From Subdoligranulum variabile (GTDB lineage: Bacteria; Bacillota; Clostridia; Oscillospirales; Ruminococcaceae), in assembly GCA_004552305.1 (NCBI GenBank), contig SFOX01000020.1:1-28666 (forward strand): a stretch of 28,666 bases of DNA, read 5' to 3'. A model generated the notes under the pieces. It did no database searches. It saw only the letters and a list, made by a program, of their open reading frames with translations, and was not told the origin of the DNA. This document shows positions 1 to 6,417 of this stretch, piece by piece (positions within the stretch are counted from its first letter, which is position 1; each line of letters opens with the position of its first letter). Made by a program: the position numbers and the translations under genes.

Positions 1-115
1 TCCGTTGGGCGAACTTGTCCGCCAAAACCAACGGAAAATAAATCCGTTTTGTCTGCCATTTGGGGTAAAAGTGGCAGACAAAATGGCAGACAAGCCTGAA
101 TCTTGTCTGCCACAC
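1..115. repeat. Cluster of inverted TTGTCTGCCA repeats next to tRNA-Leu
   Basis: The 10-mer TTGTCTGCCA occurs at 49-58 and 103-112, and its reverse complement at 72-81 and 84-93. They form two facing pairs, 47-58 with 72-83 and 84-93 with 103-112. A one-mismatch copy (TTGTCCGCCA) lies at 15-24, and TCCGTTGG at 1-8 pairs with CCAACGGA at 28-35. No gene is seen here. The cluster sits just beyond the 3' end of a tRNA gene, a common integration point for mobile elements, so it could be the end of an element or a set of protein-binding sites; this is inference. Confidence 0.6.
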
Positions 116-149
116 AAAAAATACCTAAGCCGCTAAAAGGCTTAGGTAT
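116..149 (-). terminator. Terminator of tRNA-Leu
   Basis: Read on the minus strand, an 11-bp perfect stem (139-149 with 121-131) encloses a 7-nt loop. It is followed by a run of T residues (complement of the A run at 116-121). It lies directly downstream of the tRNA gene. Confidence 0.85.
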
Positions 150-155
150 AAGGAA

Positions 156-239
156 TGCCGGTGATGGGGGTCGAACCCATACGGTGTCACCACCAACGGA
201 TTTTGAGTCCGTCTCGTCTGCCAATTCCAACACACCGGC
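156..239 (-). tRNA. tRNA-Leu, anticodon CAA
   Basis: The minus strand folds as a class II tRNA of 84 nt. It has a 7-bp acceptor stem GCCGGTG/CACCGGC with discriminator A, a D arm containing TTGGCAGACG, and an anticodon stem ACGGA/TCCGT around the loop CTCAAAA, which gives anticodon CAA. There is a long variable arm (GGTG/CACC) and a T arm with TTCGACC. The long variable arm and the anticodon together identify leucine. The 3' CCA is not encoded. It has its own promoter and terminator, so it appears to be a single-gene transcription unit. Confidence 0.97.
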
Positions 240-255
240 TTATGACGACTTGCTT

Positions 256-284
256 ATTATATCCCGAATTGTAAAAAATGTCAA
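256..284 (-). promoter_or_regulatory. Consensus promoter of tRNA-Leu
   Basis: The minus strand carries TTGACA (279-284) and TATAAT (256-261) separated by exactly 17 bp. This is a perfect sigma-A consensus, 16 bp upstream of the tRNA 5' end. Confidence 0.92.
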
Positions 285-379
285 GAGCGAATTTTTCGCT
301 TTTCGCCACTGCGGCGTTTGTTCAAAAATACTTCGCAATTTGTTTGAACTTTCTTAACGCCTTTGTCACAACTTCACGG

Positions 380-519
380 TATACTAAACTTGTTCCGATG
401 GAAGGGAGCAGGGACCCGACCGTCGGAGCAGGAACCCCAAGTTTTTCATCCATACTCCTCTTTTCTTTTGACGGCAAAGCGGTGCGGGCGCAAAAAGCCT
501 GTGCCGCTTTGTCGTTTTT
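380..519 (+). ncRNA. Candidate small RNA or attenuated leader
   Basis: A TATACT -10 box at 380-385 is followed about 85 bases later by a very strong intrinsic terminator (471-519). The only complete gene upstream is on the other strand, so this terminator must end a transcript that begins in this stretch or reads in from outside the window. The predicted RNA starts near 392 and would be about 128 nt. Its 5' part has GGGA/GGGACCC segments and a small CCGA/TCGG hairpin, followed by a pyrimidine-rich stretch (about 457-470). No -35 box fits well at normal spacing. I do not recognise a known riboswitch or RNA class. It could instead be a leader of the 687-4945 operon that is terminated early. Confidence 0.45.
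471..519 (+). terminator. Strong intrinsic terminator of the candidate small RNA
   Basis: An uninterrupted 19-bp stem (471-489 with 497-515, including four G-U pairs) has a 7-nt loop and runs into five T residues at 515-519. Confidence 0.85.
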
Positions 520-576
520 ACCCTACTTGTATTATGACACTTTGCGGCAAATGTACCGCGTTTTACACAAAAATAC

Positions 577-605
577 TTGCGAATTTTCGTCAAAAGGCGT
601 AAAAT
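577..605 (+). promoter_or_regulatory. Promoter of the activase/dehydratase operon
   Basis: TTGCGA (577-582) and TAAAAT (600-605) are separated by 17 bp. Transcription would start near 612, leaving a leader of about 75 nt before the start codon at 687. Being downstream of the 471-519 terminator, it makes the operon independent of the upstream RNA. Confidence 0.7.
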
Positions 606-686
606 TAAATTGCTATGGCACTTTTGCAACAGGCAAAAGGCGTAGAGAGGAAAGTATTTTGCATCTCCGTGGGAGGTTATATTGCT

Positions 687-3614
687 ATGCGAGTTGGCTT
701 GGATATCGGTTCCACCACCATTAAATGCGTTGTGCTGAATGATGCCGATGAAATCGTATATTCTACCTATAAACGTCATTTTAGTCATATTTTAGAAAAA
801 GGGCGCGCCCTTTTGCAAAAGGTCGCTGCCGAGTATCTGCCCGACGGTCGGGCAAAGCTTGCCATTTCCGGCTCTGCCGGTATGGGCTTGGCGGACAGCT
901 GCGGCGTGCCTTTTGTGCAGGAGGTCTTTGCCACCCGCGTGGCAGCCAACCGGCTGACCCCCGGCACCGACTGCATCATTGAGTTGGGCGGCGAGGACGC
1001 CAAAATCCTGTTTTTGACCAACGGCACCGAGGTGCGTATGAACGGCAGCTGCGCGGGCGGCACGGGCGCGTTCATCGACCAGATGGCTACCTTATTAAAA
1101 ATGGGCGCGGACGAGATGGACAAAGCCGCCCAACAGGCGACCCGCACCTACACCATCGCCAGCCGCTGCGGTGTGTTTGCCAAAAGCGACATCCAGCCGC
1201 TGATCAACCAAGGCGCACAGGCAGGGGACATCGCTGCCTCCATCTACCAAGCCGTGGTCAACCAGACCATTGCGGGTCTGGCGCAGGGACGCCCCATCCG
1301 CGGCAACATCCTGTATCTGGGCGGTCCACTGACCTTCTCCCAAACGCTGCGCCAAAGCTTTGACAAAACGCTGGGCGTTACCGGCACCTGCCCCGAAAAC
1401 AGCTTGCTGTTTGTGGCGCTGGGCGCTGCCTACTATGCCGATGAGGAATCCGACCTGAACGCCGTTGCCCGGCGTCTGGATGAGTACAGCGCCACCGCCA
1501 CCTACGTCAGCCTGCCGCCGCTGTTTGCCGACAAGCAGGAGTACGAGGCGTTCCACGCCCGCCACCTGAAAGCCACGGTGCCCTGCGTACCCTTTGGCGC
1601 AGACTGCGGTCCCGTACATATCGGCATTGACTCCGGCTCGACGACCATCAAGCTGGTGGTCATTGACCAAAACGCCAACATTCTGTTCACCAGCTACCGC
1701 CCCAACCTCGGCAACCCCATTCCGCTGGTGCGTGAAACGCTGCTCAAGCTTTACCAAGAGCATCCCGGTTTGCAAATTGCCAGCGTGACCACCACCGGCT
1801 ACGGCGAGGAGCTGGTCAAAAACGCCTTCCATTGCGACCGCGGTCTGGTCGAAACGGTGGCGCACTTTACGGCAGCCAAGCACTTTTTGCCCAACGTTGA
1901 TTTTATCATCGACATCGGCGGGCAGGATATGAAGTGCTTTAAAATTGAGGACGGCGCTATCAGCAACATCTTCCTTAACGAAGCCTGTTCCTCCGGCTGC
2001 GGCAGCTTTTTGCAGACCTTTGCGCAGGCGCTGGGCTACGATGTCAAGAAATTTGCTGCGCTGGGTCTTTTTGCCGACAAGCCCGTTGACCTCGGCAGCC
2101 GCTGCACCGTGTTTATGAATTCCTCGGTCAAGCAGGCACAAAAAGACGGTGCATCGATTGAAAACATCAGCGCAGGTCTGTCCATCTCGGTGGTCAAGAA
2201 TGCGCTGTACAAGGTCATCCGCGCCTCCGGTCCCGAGGAACTCGGGCGCAACATCGTTGTGCAGGGCGGTACTTTTTATAATGAAGCGGTGCTGCGCGCC
2301 TTTGAAAAAGAAATGGGCGTCAACGTCATCCGCCCCGATATTGCGGGGCTTATGGGCGCGTTCGGTGCAGCGCTGCACGGCAAAGCCCGCGCGGGCGAAA
2401 ACGCCCGCAGTACCGTGCTGACACAGCAGCAGCTCGAAGCCTTCAGCCAAAAGGTCAACACCGTGCAGTGTCAGGGGTGCGGCAACCACTGCCAGCTGAC
2501 CATCAACATTTTTGCCGATGGCAAGCGGTTTGTTTCCGGCAACCGCTGCGACAAGCCCGTTACCGGCAAGGCAAACAGCGAGGAGCTGAACCTGTACACC
2601 TACAAGCGCAGCCTGCTGCAAAGCTACCGCACCGCCCCTGCACCCGCCGCGCCGCGTGCCAAAATCGGTCTGCCGCTGTGCCTGAATATGTACGAGCTGC
2701 TGCCGTTCTGGCACACGCTGTTCACCCGCTTGGGATTTGCGGTGGTGGTCAGCCCCTTCTCGGACCGCAAGCTGTACCAGTCCGGGCAGGCGACCATCCC
2801 CAGCGATACCGCCTGTTTCCCGGCAAAGCTCAGCCATGGTCACATCCGCTGGCTGTGCGAGCAGGGCGTGGACGCCATTTTCTACCCCTGTATGAGCTAC
2901 AATCTGGACGAGCATCTGGGCGACAACCATTACAACTGCCCGGTGGTCGCCTATTACCCCGAGGTGCTGGCGGGCAACTATCCCGAGTTGGCAAAAACCA
3001 AGCTGATTTATGACTACTTCAATTTGGAGCGGCGCAAGGATTTCACCAAAAAGTTCGCACAATCGCTGGAAAAGTATTTCCCCGGCTTTGACCGCAGAAC
3101 GGTGAAGGACGCTGTTGATGCTGCCTATGCCGAGTATGAGAAGCATATGCGGCTTGTGCGCGAAAAAGGCGCGGACATCATCGCCGAGGCGCGCCGGCAG
3201 GGCAAGCATATCATCGTGCTGGCGGGGCGTCCCTACCATGTGGACCCGGAGGTCAACCACGGCATTGACCAGCTGATCATCCGGCAGGGCGCCGCCGTCG
3301 TGACCGAGGATTCCGTCAGCTGCTACGAACAGAAATTCCCCACGGCGGTGCTGAACCAGTGGACCTACCACAGCCGCCTGTACGCTGCCGCCAAATACTG
3401 CACCGAGCAGCCCGATATGGACCTTGTGCAGCTGGTCAGCTTCGGCTGTGGCTTGGACGCTGTGACCACCGATGAAACGCGCGAGATCCTGCAGGCGGGC
3501 GGCAAGCTGTACACCCAGCTGAAAATTGACGAGATCACCAATCTGGGCGCGGTGAACATCCGCCTGCGCAGCCTGTTTGCGGCACTGGAAGAACGCAAAC
3601 AGGACAAGCACTAA
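687..3614 (+). CDS. Double acyl-CoA dehydratase activase with DUF2229 domain (large iron-sulfur ATPase)
   Basis: The 975-aa product has two BcrA/BadF/HgdC-type ASKHA ATPase modules followed by a DUF2229 region. Each module starts with a phosphate-binding D-x-G-S-T-T-I-K motif (residues 6-13 and about 314-321). Each also carries the paired cysteines that in HgdC-type activators bind a [4Fe-4S] cluster between subunits: C122/C161 and C434/C473, with 39-residue spacing in both. A CxxCxxxC cluster (C595, C598, C602) opens the C-terminal part, and further cysteines lie in DTACFP and FYPCMSYN. Family knowledge: such activators use ATP to push an electron at very low potential into a partner dehydratase or reductase. 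ATG 687 was chosen because GGGAGG lies at 671-676; an upstream in-frame ATG at 615 has no such site. The gene ends 14 nt before the next gene, whose product resembles the C-terminal third of fused family members. The substrate is unknown. Confidence 0.9.
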   Translation: MRVGLDIGSTTIKCVVLNDADEIVYSTYKRHFSHILEKGRALLQKVAAEYLPDGRAKLAISGSAGMGLADSCGVPFVQEVFATRVAANRLTPGTDCIIELGGEDAKILFLTNGTEVRMNGSCAGGTGAFIDQMATLLKMGADEMDKAAQQATRTYTIASRCGVFAKSDIQPLINQGAQAGDIAASIYQAVVNQTIAGLAQGRPIRGNILYLGGPLTFSQTLRQSFDKTLGVTGTCPENSLLFVALGAAYYADEESDLNAVARRLDEYSATATYVSLPPLFADKQEYEAFHARHLKATVPCVPFGADCGPVHIGIDSGSTTIKLVVIDQNANILFTSYRPNLGNPIPLVRETLLKLYQEHPGLQIASVTTTGYGEELVKNAFHCDRGLVETVAHFTAAKHFLPNVDFIIDIGGQDMKCFKIEDGAISNIFLNEACSSGCGSFLQTFAQALGYDVKKFAALGLFADKPVDLGSRCTVFMNSSVKQAQKDGASIENISAGLSISVVKNALYKVIRASGPEELGRNIVVQGGTFYNEAVLRAFEKEMGVNVIRPDIAGLMGAFGAALHGKARAGENARSTVLTQQQLEAFSQKVNTVQCQGCGNHCQLTINIFADGKRFVSGNRCDKPVTGKANSEELNLYTYKRSLLQSYRTAPAPAAPRAKIGLPLCLNMYELLPFWHTLFTRLGFAVVVSPFSDRKLYQSGQATIPSDTACFPAKLSHGHIRWLCEQGVDAIFYPCMSYNLDEHLGDNHYNCPVVAYYPEVLAGNYPELAKTKLIYDYFNLERRKDFTKKFAQSLEKYFPGFDRRTVKDAVDAAYAEYEKHMRLVREKGADIIAEARRQGKHIIVLAGRPYHVDPEVNHGIDQLIIRQGAAVVTEDSVSCYEQKFPTAVLNQWTYHSRLYAAAKYCTEQPDMDLVQLVSFGCGLDAVTTDETREILQAGGKLYTQLKIDEITNLGAVNIRLRSLFAALEERKQDKH

Positions 3615-3628
3615 GAGGGGACAAGCCA

Positions 3629-4945
3629 ATGGAATATATGACACCGAACTTTACCAGGGATATGGTAAAGACGCATACGATTTTGATCCCGAATATGGCG
3701 GTCACCCAGTTCCGGCTGATTCAGGCGGCGCTTGCCAGCGAAGGGTATAAGACCGAGGTGCTGGGCAACTGCGGCAGCGAGGTCGCCCAGTTGGGGCTGA
3801 AATACGTCCACAACGACACCTGCTACCCGGCGCTGCTGGTCATCGGGCAGTTTCTGGACGCGCTGAACAGCGGCAAATATGACTTAGAGCATACCGCCCT
3901 GCTGATCACCCAGACGGGCGGCGGCTGCCGTGCATCCAACTACATCAAGCTGCTGCGCAAGGCACTGGTCAAGGCGGGGTACGGCAATATCCCCGTGGCA
4001 TCGCTGAATTTTTCCGGCTTGGAAAAAGGCAGCGGTCTGCCGCTGACCCTGCCGCTGATCCGCAAGGTCGTGGCGGGCATCTTCTACGGCGATATGCTCT
4101 GCGCCCTGCGCAGCCAGACCCGCGCGTATGAAAACCACCCCGGCGACGCCGACGCGATGACCGAAAAGTGGATCGCCGAGATTCAGGGCTGGATAAAAAA
4201 CGACAAAAACTACGCCGCCCACGATATGAAAAAGCGCTTTTACGACATTGCGTCGGACTATGCGACCATCCCTGTGACGCGGGTACCCAAGGTCAAGGTG
4301 GGCGTTGTGGGCGAGATCTACGTCAAATACTCGCCGCTGGGCAACAATGACCTGGAAAAATTTCTGGAATCACAGGACTGCGAGGTCAACCTGCCCGGGC
4401 TGATGGGCTTTGTGAACTACTGCATTGCCAACTACGGGCTGGATGTTGAGCTGTACGGCGGCAACAAGCTGATGCAGACCGGCGCCAACGCCCTGTTGAG
4501 TTGGATGGATTCGGTGGGCGTTGCCTGCAATGAGGCTATGCGCCATTACGGCTTTTACGCGCCGGGGTCCTTCCGGGAGCTGATGGAAAAGCCCAAGGGC
4601 ATCATTTCGCTGGGTGCCAAAATGGGGGAGGGCTGGCTGCTGACCGCCGAGATGATCGAGCTGGTCGAGGGCGGCTACAGCAACATTGTCTGCGCCCAGC
4701 CGTTCGGCTGTCTGCCCAACCACATTGTGGGCAAGGGAATGATCAACAAGATCCGCGCCCTGCACCCCGATGCGAACATTACCCCCGTGGACTATGACCC
4801 CAGCGCCACCCGTGTCAATCAGGAAAACCGCATCAAGCTGATGCTGGCGGTGGCGCGCGAAAAGCTGCAAAACCCCGTCCCGCCTGCGCCCCTTACCGCC
4901 GAGGATTTGGCGGGCGGCGCACCGCAGATCACAACAACGGTATAA
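3629..4945 (+). CDS. 2-hydroxyacyl-CoA dehydratase-like / double-cubane-type iron-sulfur protein
   Basis: The 438-aa product resembles the HgdB-like C-terminal part of the giant activase-dehydratase proteins. It has nine cysteines, including C48 (NCGSE), C65 (DTCYPA), C100 (GGGCRASN), C265, C300 and the C355/C361 pair in VCAQPFGCLPNH. These are plausible ligands for an Fe-S cluster that would receive electrons from the upstream double activase. Family knowledge: the superfamily includes 2-hydroxyacyl-CoA dehydratases, benzoyl-CoA reductases and double-cubane cluster proteins. The start lies 14 nt after the preceding stop with a GAGGGG site (3615-3620), so the two genes are almost certainly co-transcribed. 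Both products together are about 1413 aa, the size of the usual fused protein. The reaction is not known; 'dehydratase' is a family label only. Confidence 0.85.
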   Translation: MEYMTPNFTRDMVKTHTILIPNMAVTQFRLIQAALASEGYKTEVLGNCGSEVAQLGLKYVHNDTCYPALLVIGQFLDALNSGKYDLEHTALLITQTGGGCRASNYIKLLRKALVKAGYGNIPVASLNFSGLEKGSGLPLTLPLIRKVVAGIFYGDMLCALRSQTRAYENHPGDADAMTEKWIAEIQGWIKNDKNYAAHDMKKRFYDIASDYATIPVTRVPKVKVGVVGEIYVKYSPLGNNDLEKFLESQDCEVNLPGLMGFVNYCIANYGLDVELYGGNKLMQTGANALLSWMDSVGVACNEAMRHYGFYAPGSFRELMEKPKGIISLGAKMGEGWLLTAEMIELVEGGYSNIVCAQPFGCLPNHIVGKGMINKIRALHPDANITPVDYDPSATRVNQENRIKLMLAVAREKLQNPVPPAPLTAEDLAGGAPQITTTV

Positions 4946-4957
4946 AGAACCCACTAG

Positions 4958-5292
4958 TTTTAATGGACTGGTAGGGGCGGGGCACGCCCCGCCCGCGACT
5001 ATATACTATAATAAATATAATGGGGTGGCTTGTAGGGGCGGCATATATGCCGCCCGCAGCAGTCGTCCCGATAATGCGGTATAACGGGTAAACCGCACGG
5101 GACGCATATATGCGTCCCCTACAAACCTGCCGAAAAAGGTGAAGTTTTAATTTTAATGGACTAGTAGGGGCGAGCATTGCTCGCCTGTGTGATCCTGCCT
5201 CTGCCGCAAAATTCCCCGGCGGGGTGGGTCACCCCGCCCTACGGGACAATAAAAAACATTGCGCTGGTAGAGGGAGCATGCCCCGCCCGCGA
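4958..5292. repeat. Intergenic array of GC-rich palindromes (array 1)
   Basis: This 432-bp gap between convergent genes (4946-5377) has no credible gene. It holds, in order: a perfect GGGCGGGGC hairpin (4975-4983 with 4986-4994); the 93-bp unit at 5031-5123; a hairpin GGCGAGCA/TGCTCGCC (5169-5185); a hairpin GGCGGGGTG/CACCCCGCC (5218-5238); and a degenerate copy of the first type near 5264-5292. A 22-bp stretch ending in GTAGGGGCG occurs at 4958-4979 and again at 5151-5172 with one mismatch. The same first, second and fourth element types recur in the same order at 13942-14166. Confidence 0.85.
5031..5123. repeat. 93-bp palindromic repeat unit, copy 1
   Basis: The unit is bounded by TGTAGGGG and CCCCTACA. 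It contains two internal palindromes centred on CATATATG: GGGCGGCATATATGCCGCCC near the left end and GGGACGCATATATGCGTCCC near the right end. The second copy at 14003-14095 has the same 93-bp length with about ten differences, mostly in the middle, and the 10 bases after both copies are identical (AACCTGCCGA). Confidence 0.88.
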
Positions 5293-5299
5293 CCTAACG

Positions 5300-5340
5300 A
5301 AACCCGCTGTGCCGTTACCGGCACAGCGGGTTTGCTTTAC
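5300..5340. terminator. Hairpin between convergent transcription units
   Basis: A perfect 15-bp stem (5300-5314 with 5319-5333) with a 4-nt loop lies 45 bp past the stop of the minus-strand CBS gene. The T-rich tail (TTTGCTTTA) is better on the plus strand. It probably acts in both directions. Confidence 0.65.
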
Positions 5341-5377
5341 CATAATATAAATCAATGAAAATATAGGCAGTCCGATT

Positions 5378-5824
5378 TTACGAAATCTTGCCGGACAGAT
5401 CCATCTGGGAATCCACCAGATTTTTCTCGTACTTGCGGTAGACTTCCTTCAGCAAAACGGTGCGGCGCACCATACCGATAAACACATTCCGGTCGTCCAC
5501 CACCGGCACAAAGTTCTGATCCACGGCGGCGCGCAGCAGGCTGCCCATATCGGTGGTCACGGTCACCGCCTTGTAATCCCGGCGGCGGGGAAAGCTGGCA
5601 ATGGGTACATCCTCGCTGGCCTCGAGGTCCAGCCCGTGCAGGTTTTTCATACCCCAAAGGATATCCCCCTCGGTGATGGTGCCGACATACTCGCCGTTGC
5701 GCTTCAATACGGGGATGGTCGCAAGGCGCTGGTTAGACCATTTTTCCAAGGTCTGGCGCAGGGTAAAATCCTCATAAATATACAAAACATCCTGTTTCGG
5801 TGTCAGGAAAAACAGCAGATTCAT
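5378..5824 (-). CDS. CBS domain pair protein
   Basis: The 148-aa protein consists almost only of two CBS domains, about residues 8-65 (with ...IPVLKRNGEYVGTITEGDIL) and 70-130 (with VPVVDDRNVFIGMVRR). Family knowledge: stand-alone CBS pairs bind adenine nucleotides such as AMP, ATP or c-di-AMP and act as sensors or as regulatory partners of enzymes and transporters. No effector domain or membrane segment is present, so the partner cannot be named. ATG 5824 is preceded by a good AAGGAG site. It is a single-gene unit, divergent from yloU. The ligand is unknown. Confidence 0.88.
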   Translation of the reverse strand: MNLLFFLTPKQDVLYIYEDFTLRQTLEKWSNQRLATIPVLKRNGEYVGTITEGDILWGMKNLHGLDLEASEDVPIASFPRRRDYKAVTVTTDMGSLLRAAVDQNFVPVVDDRNVFIGMVRRTVLLKEVYRKYEKNLVDSQMDLSGKIS

Positions 5825-5964
5825 ACGATCCAGGCTCCTTCAATTTTGTGTGGCGCGGGCAAGCCCCGTCCGTGCCTTTCTAGTACAAGTATATACTTTT
5901 TCTGCACAAACTTTGTGAATGGATTGTTAAATCCCCCATAAAACAGAAATTTATCAAAAACCAC

Positions 5965-5993
5965 TGTTCAAGCGCGTAAAAAAGGTGTATAAT
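5965..5993 (+). promoter_or_regulatory. Promoter of yloU-fakA
   Basis: TGTTCA (5965-5970) and TATAAT (5988-5993) are separated by 17 bp, with start of transcription near 6000 and the yloU start codon at 6050. The rest of the 225-bp gap (5825-6049) holds a degenerate copy of the GC palindrome (about 5852-5875) and the leader of the divergent CBS gene, for which I see no convincing -35/-10 pair. Confidence 0.75.
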
Positions 5994-6049
5994 AGCCTTA
6001 TATATTCGGTACCCCACCCATGGGGAACCCCATTCAAGGAGGTACGAGG

Positions 6050-6403
6050 ATGATTACCAAAGTCAATCCGTATGGACATATTTCCCTTACGAATGATTAT
6101 TTTTCCGGTCTGGTAGAGCAGGCTGCCAAGCAGTGCTACGGCATCGCGGCAATGGGTCAGGCCCCTGCCGAAGCCGTTGTGCGCAGCGCCCTGCGCACCG
6201 GAAGTCTGCCGCCCAAGGGCGTTTCGGTAACGCAGGAAGGCGGAAGGCTGGTCATTGCCCTGCACATCAAGGTGGGCTACGGGCTGAATATATCTACCAT
6301 TACCCAAAGCATTACCCACCGCGTCAAGGACGAGGTGGAACACGCCACAGGACTGAAAGTTGCGCGCATTGACGTGTATGTGGACGATATCATTGATTTA
6401 TGA
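6050..6403 (+). CDS. yloU: Asp23/Gls24 family protein (YloU type)
   Basis: The 117-aa protein matches the Asp23/Gls24 (DUF322) family. It has an N-terminal G-x-I-x-L-T-x-D-Y strand, a GVSVTQEGGRLVIALHIKVGYG core and the C-terminal VKDEVEHATGLKVARIDVYVDDI. The family is linked to cell-envelope homeostasis in Gram-positive bacteria, but its exact activity is unclear. ATG 6050 is preceded by AAGGAGG (6037-6043); an upstream ATG at 6020 has no such site. Its stop lies just ahead of fakA, the usual arrangement in Firmicutes (yloU-yloV), so the two are co-transcribed. Confidence 0.92.
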   Translation: MITKVNPYGHISLTNDYFSGLVEQAAKQCYGIAAMGQAPAEAVVRSALRTGSLPPKGVSVTQEGGRLVIALHIKVGYGLNISTITQSITHRVKDEVEHATGLKVARIDVYVDDIIDL

Positions 6404-6417
6404 GGTGTAAACAAACT

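Noticed and set aside
392..520. Resemblance of GGAAGGGAGCAG to the SRP (4.5S) RNA tip
   Set aside because: The matching 5' strand of the SRP domain IV helix and its GGAA tetraloop context are missing, so the resemblance is only a short string.
278..788. Several overlapping ORFs around the candidate small RNA
   Set aside because: They run through the tRNA promoter, the 19-bp terminator stem and the operon promoter, have no ribosome sites, and show no protein-like composition.
1095..3644. Very long minus-strand open frame (about 850 codons) opposite the activase gene
   Set aside because: It is a shadow of a GC-rich gene. It has no ribosome binding site or recognisable domain, and the plus-strand frame has clear motifs throughout.
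4958..5292. CRISPR-like array
   Set aside because: The repeats are palindromes of different sequence and irregular spacing, with no constant repeat-spacer pattern and no cas genes.
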